Below, piece after piece: positions 31,934 through 39,703 of a DNA stretch of 39,881 nucleotides. Origin of the DNA: Chloroflexota bacterium (GTDB lineage Bacteria > Chloroflexota > Dehalococcoidia > FW602-bin16). How positions within the stretch are numbered: the stretch's first letter is position 1; each line of letters starts with the position of its first letter. The position numbers and the translations under genes are program-made. The notes under the pieces are model-generated. The model saw nothing but the letters and a program-made list of their open reading frames with translations, searched no databases and had not been told where the DNA came from. The DNA lies in assembly GCA_004297765.1 (NCBI GenBank), contig SCTZ01000207.1:1-39881 (forward strand), written 5' to 3'.

Positions 31934-32941
31934 CTATTTCTTGTCCGCTGGCAGAAACTTGTCCACATTGTCTGTGGTAACGACTTCGGTCTTCGGAAAG
32001 GTACGAGGCGCGGGCTTTGTACCTTTGTCCAAAAAATCGAGTGACATCGACAGCAGATCCGGCCCATACCCCTCGGCGTTGTAGTTGACCGTTCCCTTGT
32101 AGGCGCTATTCGGCTTCTTGATCAGGGACAGAGAGGAGTAGTGCCCTCCCTGGCCTACGATCGCGGCATCAGCAGACCGCCCAGCAGCCTCAACGCCTGC
32201 TGCTGCCCCCTCGGCCATCGGATCGTTACCTCCGGCTATGAGAACTTTATCCTTCGGATGGGCAGTCAGGAAGGCTTGTATGGCATTCATCGATTTCTCG
32301 GGTGATACGTCGCCATCGAGATCGTAGAAGTCGCTGTCGGCTAGATTGGGAAGTACTTTCTTGATCCCCTCGCGATAGCCGTCCATCCTGGCCTTCATCG
32401 CGTCACCAGCCTTTGGCGCGCCTAGCAAGGCGACGATGGCTTTCCCACCCCAGTTCTTCTTGGCATACTCGCCCAAGAACTCACCGCCCTGCCGTCCCAC
32501 CGTGGGATCATCGGCACCATAGTGGCTGAGAGCTCCCGGTGCGCCGACAAATACCGCGATCATCGGGATCTTGGCCGCGTTCATTTTCTCCATGATGGCC
32601 GGCTGGACACGGGCTACGCCCTGATAGTTGATGAAGAGATCAACCTTCCGGGTGACCATCAAGTCCGCATTGCTTAGCGCCGTATCGGCATCCGCTTTGT
32701 TATCGGCGATGACCAGGTCGACCCCCTTCTCTTTCGCGGTCTTGTCGATGCTGGCCTGAACGCGACTCATGAACTCCAACGTGTTGTTATAGTTGGCGAA
32801 CCCGATGGTCCATTTCTTTTTCGCTGATGGAGCAGGCGATGAGCTCGATCCACAGGCCGTTAGTAAGGCAGCGATGATAACCAGACTGACGAAAGCGCAT
32901 GCGACAGGACCGCCTTTGGTGATGTTCCCCAATCTCTTCAT
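31934..32941 (-). CDS. Ribose-type ABC substrate-binding lipoprotein
   Basis: This 335-aa protein has a signal peptide ending in the lipobox LTAC (Cys30). The mature type I periplasmic binding fold starts KKWTIGFANYNNTLEFM. It is the first gene of a three-gene importer (binding protein, ATPase, permease), with GGAGGAATAGGAAGAAGAC before its ATG. The ligand is not predictable from sequence. The location inside a carboxylic-acid catabolic cluster hints at a sugar acid, polyol or similar. Confidence 0.92.
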   Translation of the reverse strand: MKRLGNITKGGPVACAFVSLVIIAALLTACGSSSSPAPSAKKKWTIGFANYNNTLEFMSRVQASIDKTAKEKGVDLVIADNKADADTALSNADLMVTRKVDLFINYQGVARVQPAIMEKMNAAKIPMIAVFVGAPGALSHYGADDPTVGRQGGEFLGEYAKKNWGGKAIVALLGAPKAGDAMKARMDGYREGIKKVLPNLADSDFYDLDGDVSPEKSMNAIQAFLTAHPKDKVLIAGGNDPMAEGAAAGVEAAGRSADAAIVGQGGHYSSLSLIKKPNSAYKGTVNYNAEGYGPDLLSMSLDFLDKGTKPAPRTFPKTEVVTTDNVDKFLPADKK

Positions 32942-33049
32942 GTCTTCTTCCTATTCCTCCTCCAAATGTTGGGGCGCGAACCTATTGGCACTTTCTCTTC
33001 CCCGCTCTCAACCCTGGGTCGCTCCGTGGCATGCATACGTTTGCACTCG

Positions 33050-33985
33050 TCATCCTACCTGGCGTGAATAGCTCGTCTCGATCGTTCTCACCAGGTGAGT
33101 CACCGCCTTGTTGTATGGAGTGGGGATACCATACTTCTCCCCCTCGGCGACGATCGCGCCATTGTTGGCGTCTATCTCGGTCCTTCTTTTCCGCAAGACG
33201 TCTTGAAGCATCGAGGGAACGTGCTCCGTGGAGACACGAGCGACTTCTTGTAGATAGCTCAACGCCTCGTCCAAGGTGAGCATGACCCCCTTGCGATTGG
33301 CGATCTGGACCGCTTCTGATACCACCCCACGCACGAGGTCCGCGGCCTCTGGACTGCCTGCAACGTCCCCCACTCTCAGTCTGGTAATAGCCGGAATAGT
33401 GTTGAAGATCAGACTGATGACCAGTTTCTTCCATATGAGCCAGTCGATGTTGTCCGAAACCTCAGTATGTATCCCGGCCGTAGTCAGAACGTCGGCAACC
33501 CTTAGAAGCGGCTCGCTAGTTTTCTTGTTGGCCTGGTGCATGTACACCTGGCCTCTGGTGACGTTACTCAGCTCGACCTGCCCCGGCCCTTTGAGGTCGC
33601 TGGCAAGGGTCGTCATCCCATAGAAGATGCGATCTACGCTTACAACTTCGCCGATCTTTTCCACATTCCCCAGTCCGTTTTGAACGGTGAGGACGTGGGT
33701 AGCTGGTCCGATAGTTGGAAGGGCATCCCTCATGGCCGGAGCCGTGTCGCAGGACTTCACGAACAGAAGCACCAGATCTACTGGCCCAACACGGGAAGGA
33801 TCGTCAGTTGCCTGCGCGTTTATGGTGGACAGCTTGCCACCCTCCGAGATGCGCAGCCCATCCTTGCTAATGGCCTCGACGTGCTCTTTCCAGGCATCAA
33901 TCAGCCACACATCCTGTCCGGACTGAGCCAGCAAGCCACCAAAGGCTGAGCCCATAGCCCCAGCGCCCATCACCGCGATTCTCAT
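33050..33985 (-). CDS. Ketopantoate reductase-like dehydrogenase (PanE/ApbA family)
   Basis: This 311-aa protein has the N-terminal dinucleotide motif GAGAMGS, the conserved TVQNGLGN segment and a catalytic-lysine region WKKLVISLIFN. PanE reduces ketopantoate with NADPH. Here it adjoins a ThDP decarboxylase and beta-oxidation genes but no pantothenate genes, so a 2-oxoacid/2-hydroxyacid pair from the catabolic route is more likely. A 33-bp gap follows the ComE-like gene. Confidence 0.88.
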   Translation of the reverse strand: MRIAVMGAGAMGSAFGGLLAQSGQDVWLIDAWKEHVEAISKDGLRISEGGKLSTINAQATDDPSRVGPVDLVLLFVKSCDTAPAMRDALPTIGPATHVLTVQNGLGNVEKIGEVVSVDRIFYGMTTLASDLKGPGQVELSNVTRGQVYMHQANKKTSEPLLRVADVLTTAGIHTEVSDNIDWLIWKKLVISLIFNTIPAITRLRVGDVAGSPEAADLVRGVVSEAVQIANRKGVMLTLDEALSYLQEVARVSTEHVPSMLQDVLRKRRTEIDANNGAIVAEGEKYGIPTPYNKAVTHLVRTIETSYSRQVG

Positions 33986-34018
33986 CTCCCTCTCCTCCTT
34001 CGTTGTCGGCGCTGAAAG

Positions 34019-34702
34019 CTACCGGGTGCACCCCTTGGTCTTGCGACCTGATCGGAGCGGCAGCGCAGCGGCTGCGCTTTCCACCACCGCGCCCTCGCCC
34101 CCTCCATCTTTCATGGCTGACAGGAACCGATATTTCATTTCGTTTGCGTCGAAGGGAGGGCTCACCAGAGGAAAATGCTTCAAATTGGGCTGCACTTTGA
34201 GAACCAGAAGCGCGCAACCGGGTGCGGAGAAGAAGGTCTCCAGGGTCCTGTCAACCTCGTCGAGCGTATCGACCTGAGAAACGTTACGCAGACCCATCCC
34301 CTCAGCGATCTTACAGAGGTCCAAAGTGCCACCGCTGGGAAGTGGTTGCCCTCCGGTAGATTCGTAGCAACCGTTGTTGAAAATGACGTACTTCAGGTTG
34401 GGTGGGTTCACGTCGGCTATCGCGGCCATGGACTGCGAATTCATCAAAGCGCTGCCGTCTCCGTCTAGCGCGATGACACGCCTTTCGGGTTGACTTATGG
34501 CCATCCCCAGAGCAAAGGCCGACGCGTAGCCCATGCCATGGCGGAAGTAGAAGTTCAGATCCCTGGCGCAGTGCGTGTACAGGAAGTGCGTGAGCTTACC
34601 GATGCTGGATACGACCACATCGGTCGACTGGACGTGTGGCTTGATCAGTTGGACACAGGTTTCCTCGTCCATAATCGCAGTAGTCATCGCGGACGTGCTC
34701 AT
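34019..34702 (-). CDS. ThDP-dependent 2-oxoacid decarboxylase, beta subunit (ComE-like)
   Basis: This 227-aa protein carries the ThDP pyrophosphate motif GDGSALMN followed about 25 residues later by FNN. It is the C-terminal half of a decarboxylase, as in sulfopyruvate decarboxylase ComE or phosphonopyruvate decarboxylase. The ATG overlaps the alpha-subunit stop (ATGA), so the two are made together. The true substrate could be sulfopyruvate or another 2-oxoacid; the neighbouring PanE-like enzyme, AOR and ADH fit production of an aldehyde from a 2-oxoacid. The last 30 or so residues are a basic, low-conservation tail. Confidence 0.85.
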   Translation of the reverse strand: MSTSAMTTAIMDEETCVQLIKPHVQSTDVVVSSIGKLTHFLYTHCARDLNFYFRHGMGYASAFALGMAISQPERRVIALDGDGSALMNSQSMAAIADVNPPNLKYVIFNNGCYESTGGQPLPSGGTLDLCKIAEGMGLRNVSQVDTLDEVDRTLETFFSAPGCALLVLKVQPNLKHFPLVSPPFDANEMKYRFLSAMKDGGGEGAVVESAAAALPLRSGRKTKGCTR

Positions 34703-35193
34703 ATCAACACTCCCTGCGTTATCAAAAGGATGTATGGTGTATGGCCCGCGAAGGCGAAGCTTGCAGCTTCGTTGATCAGTGGCAGTTTATCCGGGGTATC
34801 GATGACCGTGTTGGGCACAGAGAGCGCATTCAAGAATGGGATCGTTACCTGCCCCTGGGGCATCTGGTAGAAGAACTTCTCGTTGATGTTGCCTCTGAAG
34901 CTAACAAGTCCAAGAAACGGAGCTCGATTGAGCAACGCCACGTTGACTATCGCGTTACCCGAAAGAAGCAGCCCCGAGTTCTGCATGACCACTACACCCC
35001 GCTTGCCGCCGAAAAACGCGCCGGCGCATAGAGCCACTCCGTCATCCTCGCGCGCCAGACGAACGTGGGATATTTCTTTGTCTTCGTCGAGAAGATTTAG
35101 CACATCCCGAAACATGAGCTCCGGGACAGAGGCCGCGACGCTGATCTGCGATTGCTTGAGACGGGCGACGATCTCTTGAGAGCAATTCGGCAT
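34699..35193 (-). CDS. ThDP-dependent 2-oxoacid decarboxylase, alpha subunit (ComD-like)
   Basis: This 164-aa protein is the N-terminal (pyrimidine-binding) half of a ThDP decarboxylase. The segment REDDGVALCAGAFFGGKRG holds the glutamate that activates the cofactor. Length matches ComD (about 165-170 aa). ATG at 35193 follows GGGGAGGAGAAAC; an ATG 15 bp upstream lies over that ribosome site. It forms the active site with the beta subunit encoded next. Confidence 0.86.
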   Translation of the reverse strand: MPNCSQEIVARLKQSQISVAASVPELMFRDVLNLLDEDKEISHVRLAREDDGVALCAGAFFGGKRGVVVMQNSGLLLSGNAIVNVALLNRAPFLGLVSFRGNINEKFFYQMPQGQVTIPFLNALSVPNTVIDTPDKLPLINEAASFAFAGHTPYILLITQGVLI

Positions 35194-35223
35194 GTTTCTC
35201 CTCCCCATTCAACAACTCGGACG

Positions 35224-36408
35224 TCACAGATGGTTCGAGATCACCACTTTCTGAATCTGGTTGGTTCCCTCCACAATCTGGAGGATCTTGGCATCTCTCA
35301 TCATCCGCTCCACGGGGTACTCCCTGGTGTAGCCATAGCCCCCCAGGAGCTGCACCGCATCCACTGTGACACGCATGGCGACATCGGTGGCAAACAGCTT
35401 CGTCATCGCGGCCAGCTTCGGCAGAGCGGGGCCCTTCACGTCGTACTCCATGCCCGCCCGGTAGGCCAGACTTCGCGCAGCTTCGATTTCAGTGGCGCGT
35501 TCAGCGACTAGAAATCGCAGCCCCTGAAACTCACTCACCGCATGGCCGAACTGGACCCGGTTCTTCGCGTAGCTCCAGGCGTAGTCCAGGGCACCCTGCG
35601 CTAATCCAATCGCCAGGGCCGCTATGGCCAGGCGCCCATGGTTCAACGACTTCATGGCGATCTTGAACCCATCGCCTTCGGCGCCGAGAAGATTGCTACG
35701 CGGCACCCGGCAGTTCTCGAAGACGACCTCCGCTGTCGGCGAGCCACGCAGCCCCATCTTCTTCTCCAGGCGGCCAATGCGCATCCCAGGCGTGCCCCTC
35801 TCGAACAGGATCGCGGAGATGCCGCGGCGACCCAACTCGGGCTGCGTCTTCGCAAAAACAGTCATCACGTCCGCGATATTAGCCCAGGTGATGAAGCATT
35901 TGTTGCCGTTTAGCACGTACTGGTCACCATCGACCAACGCGGTTGTCCGCATGGGCTCCTGGTCGGATCCTGCCTCTGGCTCGGTGATAGCGCCGGCGCC
36001 ATGTAGCTCGCCCGAGGCCAGTCCTGGGAGAAAGCGCTTCTTCTGCTCTTCGTTGCCTGCCGTGAGCAAGAACTGAATGCCGAACGTCTGCTGGGTGAGG
36101 ATGTTGGCGGCGCTGAGAGAAACGGCGGCTATTTCCTCGATCACCTTGCAGAACAGGATGGTGCGTGCCCCGACCCCTCCGTATTCCTCGGGAACAGGTA
36201 AGCCAAACAACCCCAGCTCGCGGAACAGGTCGAATAGGTCCGCGGGGAACGTATCTAGCTCGTCGATCTCGGCAGCGCGCGGAGCAATCTTCTCGGCAGC
36301 AGCCTTCTTCACTGTTTGTAGGATCAGCGCTTCGTCCTCGGAGAGGAGCGGAGACAGATCAACGCCCCCCGAACCTCTATGCTCCGCACCGGCATATGTC
36401 GTCGCCAT
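35224..36408 (-). CDS. Acyl-CoA dehydrogenase
   Basis: This 394-aa flavoprotein has the family blocks GAGAITEPEAGSD, GNKCFITWA and QLLGGYGYTREYPVERMMRD. The C-terminal segment QIVEGTNQIQ carries Glu380, the expected catalytic base. It introduces a 2,3-double bond into an acyl-CoA and passes electrons to ETF. ATG at 36408 is preceded by AAGGAGGAAGCCGCTG; the frame to 36441 adds a short unconserved leader. It is cotranscribed with HBDH (40 bp) and the ComDE-like pair (30 bp). Confidence 0.95.
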   Translation of the reverse strand: MATTYAGAEHRGSGGVDLSPLLSEDEALILQTVKKAAAEKIAPRAAEIDELDTFPADLFDLFRELGLFGLPVPEEYGGVGARTILFCKVIEEIAAVSLSAANILTQQTFGIQFLLTAGNEEQKKRFLPGLASGELHGAGAITEPEAGSDQEPMRTTALVDGDQYVLNGNKCFITWANIADVMTVFAKTQPELGRRGISAILFERGTPGMRIGRLEKKMGLRGSPTAEVVFENCRVPRSNLLGAEGDGFKIAMKSLNHGRLAIAALAIGLAQGALDYAWSYAKNRVQFGHAVSEFQGLRFLVAERATEIEAARSLAYRAGMEYDVKGPALPKLAAMTKLFATDVAMRVTVDAVQLLGGYGYTREYPVERMMRDAKILQIVEGTNQIQKVVISNHL

Positions 36409-36448
36409 CAGCGGCTTCCTCCTTGGTTTACGAGACCACATACACTAC

Positions 36449-37291
36449 CTAGTAGTCGTAGAAACCGCGCTTGGTCTTCATGCCCAGGCGCCCGGCACGC
36501 TCCATCTGCTTTAAGAGCGGTGCGCACTTGAAGCGCGGGCCGAACTCCTGCTCGAGAATCCCCAGCACTCTGACGACGACGTCAATGCCTACCATGTCGA
36601 GCAGCTTGCATGGGCCGATGGGCATGTTGGTGCAGTGCACCATGGCGCTGTCTACCTCTTCGGGCTTGTTCCCGTCCATCACTGCGTACGCCGCTTCGTT
36701 GAGGTATACGTTCAGGAGCCGGCTGGTGATGAATCCCGCATAGTCCTTGGCCACGGTGGGGACCTTGCCAATGCTGGTCACGAACTTGCGAATGATCTCC
36801 ACCGTCTCATCCGACGTCTGCAGACCCTGTACGATCTCGACGCCCTTGATCACCGGGACAGGATTCATGAAGTGGATACCCGCCACGCTCTGCGGACGCC
36901 CAGTAGCGGCGCCCAGGGCCGTGATCGGGAGAGAGGATGTGTTGGAGCCGAGAACACAGCCGGGCCGGCACAACTGGTCCAGCTTCTTGAAGATCTCCTG
37001 CTTGACCTGCAGGTTTTCAAACACCGCTTCAATGACGAGATCTACCTGCGCGATAGGCGCAAGGTCAGCGCTGGTCGTGATATGCGACGAGGCCGCCGCA
37101 GCCGAATCCGGCGTCAGCTTACCGGATTTCTCGAGCCTGGCCAGGCTGCTATGGATGGAATCCCGCGCACGCTCCAACTGCGCCGGGACTTCATCGATGA
37201 GATCCACGTGATATCCGGCCATGGCGCAGACCTGAGCGATCCCATTCCCCATCGTTCCGGCGCCAATGACTGCAACCCTCTGAATGTCCAT
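36449..37291 (-). CDS. 3-Hydroxybutyryl-CoA dehydrogenase-like (HBDH family)
   Basis: This 280-aa protein has the NAD motif GAGTMGNG near the N-terminus. SNTSSLPITAL and GIHFMNPVPVIKGVEIV (catalytic His) follow, with the C-terminal domain ending MKTKRGFYDY. It oxidises a (S)-3-hydroxyacyl-CoA to the 3-oxoacyl-CoA. It is the first gene of the beta-oxidation block, behind the 590-base leader with its promoter, TetR-type operator and CRP-like site. Confidence 0.95.
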   Translation of the reverse strand: MDIQRVAVIGAGTMGNGIAQVCAMAGYHVDLIDEVPAQLERARDSIHSSLARLEKSGKLTPDSAAAASSHITTSADLAPIAQVDLVIEAVFENLQVKQEIFKKLDQLCRPGCVLGSNTSSLPITALGAATGRPQSVAGIHFMNPVPVIKGVEIVQGLQTSDETVEIIRKFVTSIGKVPTVAKDYAGFITSRLLNVYLNEAAYAVMDGNKPEEVDSAMVHCTNMPIGPCKLLDMVGIDVVVRVLGILEQEFGPRFKCAPLLKQMERAGRLGMKTKRGFYDY

Positions 37292-37417
37292 CGATTGGTC
37301 TCCTCGTCTTTTCTCGTCGTTCCAAACGGCGTTGGTTCGCCATCCCGTGACGGGACCAACTCGTTTGTTCCTGATGCGCTACCGCCGACGGAGCAAAGGA
37401 ATATCAAGATGCCAGCC

Positions 37418-37433
37418 TGTGACTTATGTCACA
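37418..37433. promoter_or_regulatory. CRP/FNR-type binding site (TGTGA-N6-TCACA)
   Basis: TGTGACTTATGTCACA is a perfect match to the CRP half-site consensus and extends by one pair to CTGTGAC/GTCACAG. It is centred about 134 bases upstream of the HBDH start codon. Candidate -10-like GATATT (37400-37405, minus strand) is too close for a classical class II activator arrangement, so activation or repression cannot be decided. No CRP-family gene is in the window. Confidence 0.6.
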
Positions 37434-37532
37434 GCGCATACGAACCAGATGACGTTACTATATGGATACGTGACAACCTGCTTGTGACGACACGACGAGT
37501 GAATGACGCGAGCGACTCGACCGGTAGCACAG

Positions 37533-37562
37533 GCCAACCGCTTGACGTTATGAGCGGTTGGC
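37533..37562. repeat. 9-bp perfect hairpin in the leader
   Basis: GCCAACCGC (37533-37541) and GCGGTTGGC (37554-37562) pair perfectly around a 12-nt loop. No U-run follows on either strand, so it is a regulatory or structural RNA/DNA element more than a terminator. Confidence 0.5.
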
Positions 37563-37629
37563 TAGGTATATGACGCCTATTTGTGCGGCTGCTAAGGTGG
37601 CTACGCAGCCGGAGTAATCCGCCAGATAG

Positions 37630-37782
37630 ATGCCAGATAACTACGAGTGTCTGGTCGATTGGGTCGCGAGGGATGCGAGGGGCCGCGTGCGATGCCAGAA
37701 CCTGCGAAGGTATACGTTCACGACGTTGTGGCATGACGCCAGAAAGAATGCTGTGACAGGGATGCAAGGGCCAAGGAGGTGA
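37630..37782 (+). CDS. Possible 50-codon small ORF, or remnant of a larger gene
   Basis: This is the only plus-strand frame here that could be real. It is 50 aa, beginning MPDNYECLVDWVARDARG and rich in Arg, with a YTFTTLWHDARKNAV segment. I do not recognise the family. The basic composition and position in a repeat- and operator-rich region would fit a decayed mobile-element or phage gene, but no ribosome site is evident upstream. It would be antisense to the leader of the HBDH operon. Confidence is low. Confidence 0.18.
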   Translation: MPDNYECLVDWVARDARGRVRCQNLRRYTFTTLWHDARKNAVTGMQGPRR

Positions 37783-37810
37783 ACCGGTGGTGCCCCCACA
37801 TGGTGGAGAT

Positions 37811-37824
37811 ACTGACCGGTAGGC
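37811..37824. promoter_or_regulatory. TetR-type operator, copy 3 (weaker match)
   Basis: ACTGACCGGTAGGC shares 11 of 14 positions with the palindrome at 7347-7360 when written ACTAACCGGTCCGT, and keeps the ACCGGT core. It lies roughly 12-25 bases after the predicted start of the promoter at 37843-37870, the same placement as copy 2. Confidence 0.45.
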
Positions 37825-37842
37825 ATGTTACCCTGTGCCCTT

Positions 37843-37870
37843 ATTCTAGCATCCTTTTCGCGAAAGTCAA
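37843..37870 (-). promoter_or_regulatory. Sigma70-type promoter upstream of the beta-oxidation operon
   Basis: On the minus strand TTGACT (37865-37870), a 16-nt spacer and TAGAAT (37843-37848). The first eight bases (TTGACTTT) and the TGC before the -10 match the promoter at 306-333. The predicted start is near 37836. It lies only 13 bases after the stop of the amidohydrolase gene. Confidence 0.6.
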
Positions 37871-37882
37871 TATATCGATGAG

Positions 37883-39664
37883 CTAATGAACGCACATGGG
37901 ACGGGCGGGCACCAGCACCTCGCCGGTCCACACGTCCACGATTCCGAGCGGTGTCGTCTTGATGCGCGGAACCACACTGAGCGTCAGGAAGTTCAAGAAG
38001 TAGTACGGCTCACCCAATCGGTAGCCCTTGTCCGCCAGCAGCCGGAAGAATGGCTCCAGCTTGTTCCACAGTTCCTGCGTGGAATCTGACGAGAGCTTGC
38101 CACCAACGGTCAAAGGAAGCTCGTACTCGATGTGCCCTTCCTCTGCCACGACAATGCCCCCGCCAATGTCGAACATCCGACGGCAAGCCATCGCCATGTC
38201 GGCGCACGAGTTCCCGATCACCGTCGGCTGATCGGCGCTGCTCATGCTGAATGCCAGTCCGCCGATTTTCGCACCGATGCCCTTGATAAGCCCGTTGGAC
38301 ACCGAGCGCTTCTCGACGTCGATCAGCGCGATCATCGTAAGTCCCGCATCCAGAAGTGCCGTCGGACTCCAATCGGACAGGAAAACGTCCTCGCGCATGG
38401 AGATGACCGTGTTCACCATGTTCATTACTGGGAACGACTCCCTGTCCCTCATAAACGGCGCGATGTCGAACAGCTCAGGTAAGATCTGATCCACGAAGCT
38501 GCGGGGAGTCGTCAAGTACTTGTTTGGCGCCAGGCGTAGGTAGGTAGGCTCGGGGAACTCCACCAACAACTGGCCATTCTGGGCTACCTTCTTCCCGTCC
38601 GCGAGCACAACCTCAGGGCGAGGCTCCTCCAGGTCGCGCACGAAAACGATGTCCGCGTAGCGGCCAGGCGCAATGCCGCCGATCTCTCGGTCGAGCCCGT
38701 GATATGTAGCTGGGTTTCTGGTGACCATCTGGATGGCCGTTATGGGCGGCACGCCCAGCCGAATAGCCTCACGAACAGTATGGTCAACATAGCCCTTCTT
38801 CAGCAGTTCCGCCGACGCCCACCCGTCCGGAGTAAGCATAACGCGCGCGCAATCGGCGTGGTATTCCGTGACAAGCTTTGCCAGGGCTGGCAGATCAGGT
38901 CGGAGGGAGCTATTCCTCAGCAACACCCAGAAGCCCAATCGCAGCCTGTCCAGGGCCTCTTGCGCGGTGATAGCCTCGTGACAAGAGCACAGCCCTCCAG
39001 CGACCGCGGCATTCAGGTCTCCGTCCTTGCAGCCTGCCGTGTGCCCCTCGACAGTTTTGCCAAGGCTAAGGGCGTACTCTATCTTGCGCAGGAGCGTCAG
39101 ATCTCCTTCGACCAACCGCTTCCAGGCGCCGATCTCCGCCAGCCCGAAGGATTCCTCGAGCGCGAGGAACTTCTCCACGTTTTCCTGGGTGTAGAGATCG
39201 ATGTCCTCTCCAAACTCCGGAGCGAGCATCTCGGCCGGGATGCCGCTCACCACCCTCAGCGGCATCTCGGCCAACGCTTTGACGACCGTCCGATAATCCT
39301 CGGCCGTGAATGTACGTGACAGGTCCCAGGAGTTGTTGAAGACAGTAGTAGTGCCCGTCGCCAGGACGGACTCCCCGTACGCCGTCGGGTTGTACAGAAT
39401 GTCCAGGTGCGCGTGGGGATCGATGAACCCTGGGACCAGATAGAAGCCGTCGGCCTCCATAACTTCGGTGCGCGGCCCCACCATCTTCTCTGAACTGCCC
39501 AGGTAGGCAATGCGGCCGCCCCAGATGGCCACATTCTGCGGAATCACCTCACCCGAGTACACATTCACCACACGGCCGCCCGTGATGTACGTGTCTGCCG
39601 ACTCTAGTCCGCGGGCCACGGCCATCAGGCGAAGTCGCTCCTCGATGCTAGCTCGTGTGATCAT
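37883..39664 (-). CDS. Divergent adenine deaminase-family amidohydrolase
   Basis: This 593-aa protein aligns along its length with adenine deaminases (Ade, about 580 aa). It has PGFIDPHAHLD (metal HxH), EGHTAGCKDGDL, SCHEAIT, RLRLGFWVLLR, a GIAPGRYADIV block and the C-terminal GGGIVVAEEG region. Several usual Ade motifs are changed: the DPHEI-type segment reads NNSWDL, the TDD segment reads TPDGW and the AHDSHN-type segment reads SSADQPT. A substrate other than adenine is therefore likely, perhaps another cyclic amidine, amide or lactam. It follows a NifH-like gene by 39 bp, so the two are cotranscribed. No terminator hairpin with a U-run is visible after it. Confidence 0.82.
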   Translation of the reverse strand: MITRASIEERLRLMAVARGLESADTYITGGRVVNVYSGEVIPQNVAIWGGRIAYLGSSEKMVGPRTEVMEADGFYLVPGFIDPHAHLDILYNPTAYGESVLATGTTTVFNNSWDLSRTFTAEDYRTVVKALAEMPLRVVSGIPAEMLAPEFGEDIDLYTQENVEKFLALEESFGLAEIGAWKRLVEGDLTLLRKIEYALSLGKTVEGHTAGCKDGDLNAAVAGGLCSCHEAITAQEALDRLRLGFWVLLRNSSLRPDLPALAKLVTEYHADCARVMLTPDGWASAELLKKGYVDHTVREAIRLGVPPITAIQMVTRNPATYHGLDREIGGIAPGRYADIVFVRDLEEPRPEVVLADGKKVAQNGQLLVEFPEPTYLRLAPNKYLTTPRSFVDQILPELFDIAPFMRDRESFPVMNMVNTVISMREDVFLSDWSPTALLDAGLTMIALIDVEKRSVSNGLIKGIGAKIGGLAFSMSSADQPTVIGNSCADMAMACRRMFDIGGGIVVAEEGHIEYELPLTVGGKLSSDSTQELWNKLEPFFRLLADKGYRLGEPYYFLNFLTLSVVPRIKTTPLGIVDVWTGEVLVPARPMCVH

Positions 39665-39703
39665 ATGTCCATCAACCTTCCCAGAGTAGGGATGCCAAGA
39701 GTG

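Larger units (their letters stand above)
37292..37882 (-). other. Long structured leader/intergenic region upstream of the beta-oxidation operon
   Basis: This 590-base region lacks a convincing long gene. It contains a promoter (37843-37870), a TetR-type operator (37811-37824), two more ACCGGT cores (near 37784 and 37521), a 9-bp hairpin (37533-37562), a CGGCTGC/GCAGCCG stem (about 37585-37611) and a CRP-type palindrome (37418-37433). A transcript from the promoter would carry about 540 nt of leader before HBDH. A 50-codon plus-strand frame (37630-37782) is described separately. Minus-strand frames of 96 and 112 codons here are not recognisable. Confidence 0.6.

Noticed and set aside
33050..33985. 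Pantothenate biosynthesis (panE) assignment
   Set aside because: Fold fits, but no panB, panC or panD nearby and the context is catabolic, so I give no gene symbol.
37429..37931. Minus-strand frames of 112 and 96 codons in the leader region
   Set aside because: No recognisable motifs or ribosome sites; they overlap the promoter, operators and hairpins.
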